Under the pieces are notes generated by a model. It did no database searches. It saw only the letters and a program-made list of their open reading frames with translations, and had not been told where the DNA came from. Both the position numbers and the translations under genes were made by a program. From Pelotomaculum sp. UBA5255 (GTDB taxonomy: Bacteria > Bacillota > Desulfotomaculia > Desulfotomaculales > Pelotomaculaceae), in the NCBI GenBank assembly GCA_002408725.1, contig DHTR01000026.1:1-7691 (forward strand): 7,691 bases of DNA, given 5' to 3'. Shown one piece after another: positions 1-5,890 of the stretch. Numbering within the stretch: the first letter of the stretch is position 1; each line of letters starts with the position of its first letter.

Positions 1-49
1 CTCCTCCAGGTATTTTTCCGCGGCAACCGCGGAAAAATACCTGGAGGAG
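1..49. repeat. Perfect 23-bp inverted repeat (long hairpin)
   Basis: Positions 1-23 and 27-49 are exact reverse complements, separated by the 3-nt loop CAA. The inner ends are two CCGCGG palindromes and the outer ends read CTCCTCC and GGAGGAG. The repeat begins on the first base of the window, so the arms may continue to the left. No T-run follows on the + strand, so it is not a standard intrinsic terminator in that direction; the - strand cannot be judged because the flank is missing. It could be a terminator for a gene to the left, an intergenic palindromic element, or a transposon remnant. From 50 to the meaB start at 248 the DNA is AT-rich and I see no gene or clear promoter. Confidence 0.85.
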
Positions 50-235
50 AAAGCATAAATATAAAATGGGCATTCCATCCTGAAAGTAGAATTTTCATTC
101 TTTACCGGCGCTGTACTAGCCTGCACTTTGGTATTAAGAATCTTTTTCAAGTAAATGTTTTTTTTAAAAGGGAATTTTGCTTTGATGCAGAATTTTAAAT
201 TAAAGATTCTTATTTTTCTGACCTTTTATAAAACT

Positions 236-250
236 GGGGGTGTATTCTTG
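236..250 (+). promoter_or_regulatory. Ribosome-binding site and TTG start of meaB
   Basis: GGGGGTG at 236-242 lies 5 nt before a TTG codon at 248-250. The only other sensible start, ATG at 260, has just a weak AAAGAG 3 nt in front of it. Starting at 248 gives the N-terminus MKELMSRFWAGEHRALAR, which fits the usual MeaB opening (short helix, then a G-[DE]-xRALAR-type segment). The start is inferred from these two points. Confidence 0.6.
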
Positions 251-1222
251 AAAGAGCTCATGAGTAGGTTTTGGGCCGGTGAACACCGGGCACTGGCCAG
301 GGTCATATCGACAGTAGAGAATGAATTGCCGGGTAAGGACGATATTCTAAAGGAGATATATACGAAGACCGGGGGGGCTTATATCCTGGGTGTGACCGGA
401 TCACCAGGCGCGGGAAAAAGCTCGCTGGTTGATACCTTGGTCAAGGAAATCAGAAAAAATAATGAAATTGTAGGCATTGTTGCCGTAGATCCAACCAGCC
501 CCTTTTCAGGGGGAGCCATTCTTGGAGACCGCATCCGGATGAATGAACATGCCCTGGACGAAGGGGTTTTTATTCGCAGTATGGGGACCAGGGGTAGCCT
601 GGGAGGTCTGGCTAAAACAACAAAGGAAGTTGTTAAGGTGATGGACGCCTTCGGGATGAACTGGGTTATTATTGAAACAGTAGGCGTGGGGCAGGCCGAG
701 CTTGATATCATGTACATTGCCGACACCACTGTGGTGGTACTGACGCCGGGCGCCGGGGACAGTATCCAGACGATGAAGGCCGGAATTATGGAAATTGCCG
801 ATGTTTTTGCGATTAATAAATGCGATTTGCCTGGCGCTGACAGAGTTGAGATGGAGGTGGAGATGATGCTGAACTTCCGGGACGATCATATCAAGTGGCG
901 CCCTCCCGTTGTGAAAACATCCACCTTTAACACCACCAAAGGGATTGCCGAACTGCTGGAGGCGGTGAAGAAGCACCGCAATCACCTATCGGAAAAAGGT
1001 ATCTTCTTAAAGAGGCGCCAGGAAAGGGCCAGCAACGAAGTGCTGGATATTATCAACTACCAGTGGGAGCGACTGGTAAAACATCATCTTGGCAGACCGG
1101 GGCAGGTTAGTGAGCTGCTGGAGAAGGTTACCTCCAGAGAAATTGACCCGTATACTGCATCTCAGTCGATTATAGAATGGATTATTGGGGATTCCGGTTC
1201 ACAAAAAAGCAGTAGTCAGTAA
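248..1222 (+). CDS. meaB: MeaB/ArgK-type GTPase, methylmalonyl-CoA mutase accessory protein
   Basis: This G3E-family P-loop GTPase (SIMIBI class) acts in the cytoplasm. MeaB proteins bind B12-dependent methylmalonyl-CoA mutase, gate cofactor loading and protect the enzyme from inactivation. Numbered from the TTG at 248 (324 residues, normal for the family), the P-loop GSPGAGKS is at 51-58. The family block VAVDPTSPFSGGAILGDRIRM follows, then the switch segment ETVGVGQAE starting at 143, and the guanine-specificity motif NKCD at 190-193. The C-terminal part is helical, as in the dimerisation arm of MeaB. The gene stands alone: a terminator begins 6 nt after the stop and no mutase subunit or epimerase is in the window, although these genes are often adjacent in other genomes. 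Its presence suggests a methylmalonyl-CoA pathway, as in propionate oxidisers or fermenters. The old ArgK label (arginine transport kinase) is a misnomer. A longer reading from ATG 155 is rejected because its extra codons look non-coding. Confidence 0.93.
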   Translation: MKELMSRFWAGEHRALARVISTVENELPGKDDILKEIYTKTGGAYILGVTGSPGAGKSSLVDTLVKEIRKNNEIVGIVAVDPTSPFSGGAILGDRIRMNEHALDEGVFIRSMGTRGSLGGLAKTTKEVVKVMDAFGMNWVIIETVGVGQAELDIMYIADTTVVVLTPGAGDSIQTMKAGIMEIADVFAINKCDLPGADRVEMEVEMMLNFRDDHIKWRPPVVKTSTFNTTKGIAELLEAVKKHRNHLSEKGIFLKRRQERASNEVLDIINYQWERLVKHHLGRPGQVSELLEKVTSREIDPYTASQSIIEWIIGDSGSQKSSSQ

Positions 1223-1228
1223 GATGAT

Positions 1229-1256
1229 GTGCGAATTAATTTCGCACTCTTTTTTT
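1229..1256 (+). terminator. Intrinsic terminator of meaB
   Basis: GTGCGAA (1229-1235) and TTCGCAC (1241-1247) form a 7-bp stem with a 5-nt loop. A T-rich run, TCTTTTTTT, follows at 1248-1256. It starts 6 nt after the meaB stop, so meaB transcription most likely ends here and the next gene has its own promoter. Confidence 0.88.
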
Positions 1257-1265
1257 GGAAAAGAA

Positions 1266-1294
1266 GTGAAATGCGATCTTGTTTTGGGTATAAT
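1266..1294 (+). promoter_or_regulatory. Sigma-A-type promoter of the UPF0173 gene
   Basis: A consensus -10 box TATAAT (1289-1294) lies 17 nt after GTGAAA (1266-1271), which matches TTGACA at 4 of 6 positions. Transcription should start near 1301, giving a short leader of about 30 nt with the Shine-Dalgarno AAAGGAG at 1317-1323. Its position between the meaB terminator and the next gene supports the call. Confidence 0.7.
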
Positions 1295-1331
1295 CAAAAA
1301 GTAAGGATGTTACTGGAAAGGAGATGTCAGC

Positions 1332-2012
1332 ATGAAGTTAACATTTTTAGGACACGCGGGTTTCCTCGTGGAAGGCAGTACGAGTATTGCCATCGACCCC
1401 TTTTTATCGGGGAATCCCCTCGCAAAAATGAAGGCAGAGGAGCTTAGGGCCGATTTGATCCTGGTCAGTCACGGGCATGGCGACCACCTGGGTGATTCCG
1501 TATCGATTGCCAGGCAATCCGGCGGAACCGTAGTATCAGTGCATGAACTGGCTGGATACGCCGGTCGCAACGGCGCCCAAGCGCACGGAATGCATATTGG
1601 GGGAAGCCATACCTTTGGCGGGGTCAAGATCAAGCTCACACCTGCCTGGCACGGTTCAGGCCATGGGGAAGGCCCGATGGAATACCTGGGAACACCCTGC
1701 GGCTTTTTAATCTGGTTGGACGGCAAGGTCATCTACCATTCCGGTGATACCGGTCTTTTCGGGGACATGGAAATGATTGGCAGGAGACAGTCTATTGACC
1801 TGGCGCTGTTGCCGATTGGCGACAACTACACCATGGGACCGGAAGACGCCCTCGATGCAGTCAAAATGCTAAAGCCTGAGCTTGTTGTTCCCATGCATTA
1901 TAATACCTGGCCATTGATTGAACAGGACCCGAATAAATTCAAAAAAGGGGTTGAGACGGAAACTAGCTGCAAAATTGCAATTCTGGCCCCGGGTGAGAGC
2001 CTGGAGTTTTAA
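1332..2012 (+). CDS. UPF0173 metal-dependent hydrolase (metallo-beta-lactamase fold)
   Basis: This 226-residue cytoplasmic protein of the UPF0173 family (B. subtilis YtkL type) is full length; members are about 225-230 residues. The metal-binding signature HGHGDH is at 47-52. Other likely ligands are H107 in AWHGSGH, D139 in YHSGDT and H189 in the C-terminal PMHYNTWP, all typical of this family. The N-terminus MKLTFLGHAGFLVEG and the IDPFLSGNP segment are also characteristic. Two metal ions, probably zinc, are expected. The natural substrate is unknown for most members, so only hydrolase activity is claimed. The start is well placed: AAAGGAG at 1317-1323, 8 nt before ATG. The gene has its own promoter and terminator and is probably monocistronic. 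No signal peptide or membrane segment is seen. Confidence 0.93.
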   Translation: MKLTFLGHAGFLVEGSTSIAIDPFLSGNPLAKMKAEELRADLILVSHGHGDHLGDSVSIARQSGGTVVSVHELAGYAGRNGAQAHGMHIGGSHTFGGVKIKLTPAWHGSGHGEGPMEYLGTPCGFLIWLDGKVIYHSGDTGLFGDMEMIGRRQSIDLALLPIGDNYTMGPEDALDAVKMLKPELVVPMHYNTWPLIEQDPNKFKKGVETETSCKIAILAPGESLEF

Positions 2013-2051
2013 TAATAGTTTCCTTATTATAATTAAGTTCTACAAAAACAC

Positions 2052-2081
2052 GTCCGGTGCAACTTTGTGCCGGGCTTTTTT
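2052..2081 (+). terminator. Intrinsic terminator after the UPF0173 gene
   Basis: GTCCGGTGCA (2052-2061) pairs with TGTGCCGGGC (2066-2075) over 10 bp, including three G-U pairs, with loop ACTT. Six T follow at 2076-2081. It lies 39 nt after the stop codon and is a classic rho-independent terminator. The right arm's GCCGGG (2069-2074) could alternatively pair with CCCGGC at 2106-2111, but that pairing has a 31-nt loop and is weaker. Confidence 0.87.
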
Positions 2082-2268
2082 GCTTCGGGCATCCGTTAAT
2101 TCACACCCGGCTTTTAACTACGAGCAATTAAAACTGTGCAAAGATTATTACTCGAATGAGTGACTGTAGGTCGATTATTTACAGCTATTCCTTTTTTTAA
2201 TTTTGCGGCGGCATGGAGGATTCTATAGTCTCTAGCGCGAAATTTAATGAAAAAGCAAGGTGGTAAAA

Positions 2269-2550
2269 ATGCAGAAATATATCTTAATCGTTCTGGTGAT
2301 TGCCCTGCTTGTAGCGCTATTTGCGGTGCAAAATGCTTTACGGGTGGACATCCGGTTCTTGTGGTGGACGTTTCCGCAGGTATCCCTGGTAATGATCATG
2401 CTCAGTTCTTTTACGGGAGGTGCACTGGCAGCGTTTTTGCTAGCTTTGGCCAGACAGCTTCGCTCAACTTTCCAAATCCGGGAACTGACCGGACTCAACC
2501 GGCAGCTTGCGGCGGAAATAGAGCGCCTTAAAAGTGAAACAAATGAATAA
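2269..2550 (+). CDS. LapA-domain (DUF1049) small membrane protein
   Basis: This is a 93-residue protein with two membrane helices, about residues 4-20 and 38-60, then a charged amphipathic tail (about 66-91, with leucines and E/R/K alternating) likely to form a coiled coil. The VQNALRVDIRFLWW stretch between the helices, the aromatic turn and the small-residue GGALAAF in helix 2 fit the lipopolysaccharide-assembly-protein-A domain (LapA/YciS, DUF1049). In E. coli LapA works with LapB in controlling LPS synthesis. In Gram-positive Clostridia the role of such proteins is unknown, so no LPS function is claimed. I prefer ATG 2269, preceded by AAGGTGG at 2257-2263 with a 5-nt spacer, over the in-frame GTG at 2260, which lies inside that site. 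The dinG start is 53 nt downstream with no terminator between, so the two are probably co-transcribed. The upstream gap (2082-2268) holds no convincing promoter; the best guess is TTTGCG/CTATAG near 2202-2228. Confidence 0.85.
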   Translation: MQKYILIVLVIALLVALFAVQNALRVDIRFLWWTFPQVSLVMIMLSSFTGGALAAFLLALARQLRSTFQIRELTGLNRQLAAEIERLKSETNE

Positions 2551-2603
2551 CTTGGAGTTAGACCGGGGTAAAGATTAGTATCGGCTATGACGAGAGGATG
2601 AAA

Positions 2604-5444
2604 ATGGAAAGAAGCTTTGTCGTTTGCGACCTCGAAACCACGGGTCTCGATCCAGTGTCGGACAAAATCATTGAGGTTGGTCTGGTCAGGCTGGAAGAAG
2701 GAGAGATTACTCAAAAGTTTCATGCTCTCGTCAATCCCGGGCAGCCGCTTTCGATCAAAATTAAGCGGCTTACCGGTCTGGATGACGGTGATCTCGCCCA
2801 TGCTTTGCCCATTCACCAGGTCCTTCCGGATGTCCTTGATTTTATTGGCGGGAGCGCAGTGGCAGGACATAACATCCAGTTTGACCTGCGCTTCCTTGCG
2901 GCTGCCCGGGGGCTACCTTTACACAACCCGGCATATGACACCCTGGAATTGGCCCGCCTAGTTATTCCGGGGTTGCCCAGCTATCGCCTAGAAACGCTCA
3001 GTACCGCACTAAACATTGGAGCTGAAGCTACACACCGAGCGATGGATGACGCGCTGTGCACAGTAAGACTTTTAAACGCGCTGATCCAAAAACTGCATGA
3101 AATAGATCTTACCGTTCTGACGCGTTTGAATAACCTGCTCAGGGAAGCACGATCCGGATGGAGTGAATTCTTAACAGGTCTAACCAATGAGCGGATCAAA
3201 ACCTTTCCTTTTGAGAAAATATCACCCACTCCTTATTGGAGTTGCGGAGAAGCGAGGGAGGATCAAAGCGCGCCCGCCTTTTCGGAACATCCGGCCGACT
3301 CGGAAAAGGTAATCCTGGCGGAGGACGAAGTATGCGCCCTGGCCGGAAAAGACAGCCCCCTCGCCGGTGTCCTGCCAGGCTACGAATACCGCCCCCAGCA
3401 GGAGGCCATGATTCGTGAGGTTACCCGCTCACTTAACGAAGAAAAATACTTGCTCATGGAGGCGGGGACCGGGGTGGGCAAGTCGATGGCTTACCTGGTC
3501 CCGCTGATTTTGTGGGGGCTTGCTAACAATGAAAGAGTTTTGGTGGCCACTCACACGATAAACCTCCAGGAGCAGCTGTGGTTTAAAGACATCCCGATGC
3601 TGGCGGGCGTAATTAAAAAGCCGTTTCGGGCCGCCCTGGTCAAGGGGCGTCAGAATTATATCTGTCTGCGCCGGTGGGATGCAGCCCTGAATAGTCCGCA
3701 TCAACCTGAAGAAGCGGCTTTTTATGCCCGTGTCCTGACCTGGTTGACAGCAACCGGGACGGGGGATAGGGGTGAAATAAGCGTGGCTCCAGGCGATGTT
3801 ATCCACTGGCTCACCATTTGCGGGGATGCAGAAGGGTGCCTGGGTTCACGTTGCCATTATGGCCGTCACTGTTACGTAAATAAAGCCAGGAAGACGGCAG
3901 AGGGGGCTAATCTGATCATTGCCAACCACTCCCTGCTCCTCTCCGATGTCCGGGTCGAGAACCGGGTACTTCCTGCCTTCGGGCCTTTAGTTATTGACGA
4001 GGCGCACCACTTGGAGGAGTCCGCCACTGCTCACCTCGGGAGGCAGTTTTCACAGGGAGCGGCTTACCGCTGGCTGGGAATGGCGGGAAAATATTTGTCT
4101 AAGCTGGCAGAAAAGGCCCCTCCCGGTGACGGAGCCCGGTGGTCGAATGCGCTCAAAGAGGCCCAAAAGGCAAGGCTGGAAGCTGCGGAGGCATTCAGAC
4201 TCTTCTTTCAGTTGCTCTGGGATCTGGCGACAGACAGCTCGTCCGGCGGTGACAGCGGCTACGCCCGGACATCGCTCCGCCTGCCCTGTGCAAATGTCGG
4301 TTACGAAGAATTTGTAGCCAATGGCGAAAGGAGCGCCGGACTGCTACGTGAGTTTGTCGAAAGAATTAAGGACTGCGCAGAGCTTATGGAAGCCTGGGCA
4401 GTTTCGGAAGAGGTGTGGGCAGGACCTGCCCGGGACCTTTGTCAGTTTGTACAATCCGGGCTTGGCCTGGCAGACGACCTGCAGTTTATCGTCAATAGCC
4501 GTGATCAGGGATTTGCCTACTGGGCGGAATTAGAAATGTCCTTCCGGGGCCCATTCAGGCACACCTCCTTAATGGCAGCCCCGATCGATGTTGGATCACT
4601 GCTCTACGAAAAGTTCTTCAAAACCAAAAAGACGGTGGTGCTGACTTCAGCCACCCTCACGGTAAACGGGACATTTGATCATTTCACAGAGCGTGTCGGC
4701 CTTAATTTCGCTTCAGAAGAAAAACGGATCCTGGCCTGCTTTGATTCTCCCTTCGAATACGACCGCCAGGTCCTCCTCTGCATCAACCGTGATCTTCCCG
4801 CGCTGGGAGAGGTGGCGGAACACGTTTATTTGGACGAACTAGAGGACAAGATTTTTAAATTGCTGGAAGTCACCGGCGGCAGGACACTCGTCCTCTTCAC
4901 CTCTCACCGGACCCTACGGGAAATGTACAGGCGTCTGAAGCCGAGGCTGGAGGTAGCGGATATCTGTCTGCTGGGCCATGGACTGGACGGTAGCAGGACG
5001 AGGATCTTAGAGGAATTCAAGACAACACAAAGGACCGTCTTGTTTGGCGCCTCCAGTTTCTGGGAGGGCGTGGATGTGCCAGGTGAGGCCTTATCCTGCG
5101 TAGTGATGGTGAAGCTGCCCTTTATGTCACCTTCGGTGCCCGTGCTAGAGGCGCGCCTTGAGGATTTGGCCCGGCGTGAAAGGGACGGTTTTCGATCTTT
5201 AAGCGTTCCCCAGGCTGTTATTCGATTCAAACAGGGCTTCGGCAGGCTAATTCGCAGCAGTAGTGACCGCGGTTGCGTGGTGGTCCTAGATGCACGGGTT
5301 CTAAATAAAAGCTATGGGCGCTATTTTCTGAGATCACTCCCCATAAAAAGCCATTTCAGGGGTGGAATTGAGATGATCTCCAAAAAAGTTGCTGATTGGA
5401 TAGAAATATCTTCCCTTGTAAATACCTGGCAACACAGTAAATGA
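2604..5444 (+). CDS. dinG: DinG-family helicase with N-terminal DEDDh 3'-5' exonuclease and Fe-S cysteines
   Basis: A 946-residue fusion. Residues 1 to about 165 form a DnaQ-like exonuclease with a complete DEDDh set: D9 and E11 in CDLETTG, D94 in HNIQFD, H144 and D149 in HRAMDD. After a linker (about 170-255) comes an XPD/DinG-type superfamily 2 helicase: Walker A GTGVGKS 288-294, DEAH box 465-468, SAT motif at 682, motif V SFWEGVD 818-824, motif VI QGFGRLIR 877-884. Four cysteines, C354, C412, C417 and C423, sit between Walker A and the DEAH box. The C-x4-C-x5-C spacing is that of the [4Fe-4S] site I recall for E. coli DinG. DinG helicases unwind DNA 5'-3' and help resolve R-loops and other structures after damage; the exonuclease could trim 3' ends. 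ATG 2604 is chosen because GAGAGG (2592-2597) lies 6 nt ahead, while it directly abuts the alternative ATG at 2598. It follows the LapA-domain gene, probably in one transcript. Confidence 0.92.
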   Translation: MERSFVVCDLETTGLDPVSDKIIEVGLVRLEEGEITQKFHALVNPGQPLSIKIKRLTGLDDGDLAHALPIHQVLPDVLDFIGGSAVAGHNIQFDLRFLAAARGLPLHNPAYDTLELARLVIPGLPSYRLETLSTALNIGAEATHRAMDDALCTVRLLNALIQKLHEIDLTVLTRLNNLLREARSGWSEFLTGLTNERIKTFPFEKISPTPYWSCGEAREDQSAPAFSEHPADSEKVILAEDEVCALAGKDSPLAGVLPGYEYRPQQEAMIREVTRSLNEEKYLLMEAGTGVGKSMAYLVPLILWGLANNERVLVATHTINLQEQLWFKDIPMLAGVIKKPFRAALVKGRQNYICLRRWDAALNSPHQPEEAAFYARVLTWLTATGTGDRGEISVAPGDVIHWLTICGDAEGCLGSRCHYGRHCYVNKARKTAEGANLIIANHSLLLSDVRVENRVLPAFGPLVIDEAHHLEESATAHLGRQFSQGAAYRWLGMAGKYLSKLAEKAPPGDGARWSNALKEAQKARLEAAEAFRLFFQLLWDLATDSSSGGDSGYARTSLRLPCANVGYEEFVANGERSAGLLREFVERIKDCAELMEAWAVSEEVWAGPARDLCQFVQSGLGLADDLQFIVNSRDQGFAYWAELEMSFRGPFRHTSLMAAPIDVGSLLYEKFFKTKKTVVLTSATLTVNGTFDHFTERVGLNFASEEKRILACFDSPFEYDRQVLLCINRDLPALGEVAEHVYLDELEDKIFKLLEVTGGRTLVLFTSHRTLREMYRRLKPRLEVADICLLGHGLDGSRTRILEEFKTTQRTVLFGASSFWEGVDVPGEALSCVVMVKLPFMSPSVPVLEARLEDLARRERDGFRSLSVPQAVIRFKQGFGRLIRSSSDRGCVVVLDARVLNKSYGRYFLRSLPIKSHFRGGIEMISKKVADWIEISSLVNTWQHSK

Positions 5445-5519
5445 AAAAAAATAGCACATTTAGATACGCGTTGAAATAATATATGAATAGCTAACCTAAT
5501 CTGAAGGGATGTGAACGGT

Positions 5520-5585
5520 TTGCGTGTATATTTTGTCAGGCTACCATCATTTTTGAGGTCACTTTTAATAAAGTTCTTGAAGTAA
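5520..5585 (+). CDS. spoVM: SpoVM-like sporulation peptide (21 residues)
   Basis: A TTG-start ORF of 21 codons plus TAA. Residues 2-12 read RVYFVRLPSFL; B. subtilis SpoVM (26 residues, from memory) has KFYTIKLPKFL at the same positions. Y4, L8, P9, F11 and L12 are identical, and positions 2, 6 and 7 are conservative (R/K, V/I, R/K). The rest, RSLLIKFLK, continues as an amphipathic helix with L20 aligned. In Bacillus, SpoVM is an amphipathic peptide that recognises the convex forespore membrane, anchors the SpoIVA ATPase to start spore-coat assembly, and is an FtsH substrate and inhibitor; P9 is important for localisation. The gap-free register argues for TTG 5520 as start, with GAAGGG (5503-5508) 11 nt ahead, a rather long spacer. 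An in-frame GTG at 5511 would add only MNG. The Gly pair at 13-14 of Bacillus SpoVM is RS here, and the C-terminus is five residues shorter. A hairpin follows the stop. No clear sigma-E promoter was found. Confidence 0.7.
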   Translation: MRVYFVRLPSFLRSLLIKFLK

Positions 5586-5586
5586 C

Positions 5587-5621
5587 AAGCTCGGGCAGGC
5601 TTTATCGTCTGCCCTTCGCTT
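5587..5621 (+). terminator. Probable terminator hairpin after the spoVM-like gene
   Basis: GGGCAG (5593-5598) pairs with CTGCCC (5609-5614). An outer AAGC (5587-5590) can pair with GCTT (5618-5621) across a small internal loop. It begins directly after the TAA of the spoVM-like gene. The following bases are only weakly T-rich, so its strength as a terminator is uncertain. Its place between that gene and the hdr promoter supports the role. Confidence 0.55.
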
Positions 5622-5657
5622 TCCATAAAACCGCAATCTTTTTGTTGGTTAAAAGCA

Positions 5658-5686
5658 TTTACAATTATAGTAGTGGGTGATATATT
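5658..5686 (+). promoter_or_regulatory. Sigma-A-type promoter of the hdrCBA operon
   Basis: TTTACA (5658-5663) and TATATT (5681-5686) each match the sigma-A consensus at 5 of 6 positions and are separated by exactly 17 nt. Transcription would start near 5693, about 200 nt before hdrC. A second, weaker pair overlaps it: TTGTTG (5642-5647) and TATAGT (5666-5671) with an 18-nt spacer. No promoter as good lies nearer to hdrC. Confidence 0.68.
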
Positions 5687-5692
5687 AGAATA

Positions 5693-5890
5693 GTAAGTCA
5701 AAATACGCGTTGTTACAGACTTTTTAGATATCACAGAGGAGTCTACCCGAACCCCTGACACGGACAAGCGGAAGTAGAGGGGTGATAAATCATGCGCCAA
5801 ATTCGGCGGGTGCTTTGACTGGGATAGGGTGTATAGCTCAATCTATTGTTTTCCGATTTTATAAATTAATCTGATAAAGAGGAGTCTGTT
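5693..5890 (+). promoter_or_regulatory. Long structured 5' leader of the hdr operon
   Basis: About 200 nt lie between the predicted transcription start and hdrC. ACCCG (5745-5749) can pair with CGGGT (5807-5811), and nested inside it ACCCCT (5751-5756) pairs with AGGGGT (5778-5783). A third small hairpin, CGCC/GGCG (5795-5798/5805-5808), competes with the outer stem. The nested hairpin covers the Shine-Dalgarno site of an 8-codon mini-ORF. AGAGGAGTCT occurs twice, at 5735-5744 and at 5878-5887; the second copy is the hdrC ribosome-binding site, 6 nt before its ATG. I do not recognise a known riboswitch class. The leader may control the operon by attenuation or translation, but that is inference. 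Confidence 0.45.
5792..5818 (+). CDS. Possible 8-codon leader peptide upstream of hdrC
   Basis: ATG at 5792 opens a reading frame of eight codons (MRQIRRVL) ending at TGA 5816-5818, 72 nt before hdrC. It has a strong Shine-Dalgarno match, AGAGGGGTGAT (5776-5786 region), about 5-7 nt ahead, better than many real genes here. Three of eight codons are arginine (CGC, CGG, CGG). The site can be covered by the hairpin 5751-5756/5778-5783. It could be a regulatory leader peptide or chance; no homologue is known to me. Confidence 0.3.
   Translation: MRQIRRVL

Larger units (their letters stand above)
5464..5712. repeat. Pair of 10-bp direct repeats ATACGCGTTG
   Basis: The exact sequence ATACGCGTTG occurs at 5464-5473 and again at 5703-5712, in the gap between dinG and hdrC. 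The coordinates span both copies. Each contains the palindrome ACGCGT. The first copy lies upstream of the spoVM-like gene and the second about 10 nt after the predicted hdr transcription start. It may be a protein-binding site, but two copies can also arise by chance. Confidence 0.4.

Noticed and set aside
155..247. N-terminal extension of MeaB from ATG 155, resembling a signal peptide
   Set aside because: The stretch is AT-rich, lacks a Shine-Dalgarno, and gives residues not found in MeaB, a cytoplasmic GTPase. The TTG at 248 has a good site and gives the family's usual N-terminus.
2156..2266. Two tiny + strand ORFs (14 codons from ATG 2156; 17 codons from ATG 2213)
   Set aside because: Neither has a ribosome-binding site, and neither peptide shows a recognisable pattern; the second runs into the ribosome-binding site of the LapA-domain gene.
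2244..2870. 208-codon open frame on the - strand across the LapA-domain gene and the start of dinG
   Set aside because: It is the antisense shadow of two well-supported + strand proteins; the composition is not protein-like.
5445..5519. A sigma-E or sigma-A promoter for the spoVM-like gene
   Set aside because: TTGAAA (5471-5476) with CCTAAT (5495-5500) would start transcription on top of the ribosome site, and no convincing sigma-E -35/-10 pair was seen; transcription from dinG or a degenerate promoter remains possible.
5321..5800. 159-codon open frame on the - strand overlapping the 3' end of dinG and the intergenic region
   Set aside because: It is antisense to dinG, the spoVM-like gene and the hdr promoter, its translation resembles no family I know, and there is no clear ribosome-binding site.
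5815..5843. TTGACT at 5815-5820 as the -35 box of a promoter close to hdrC
   Set aside because: No acceptable -10 box lies 16-18 nt downstream (TCAATC at 5838-5843 is poor), and TATAAA at 5860-5865 is too far away.
5693..5890. A known riboswitch in the hdrC leader
   Set aside because: I compared it from memory with common classes (SAM, cobalamin, c-di-GMP, guanidine, fluoride, THF) and saw no conserved core. A covariance-model search would be decisive.
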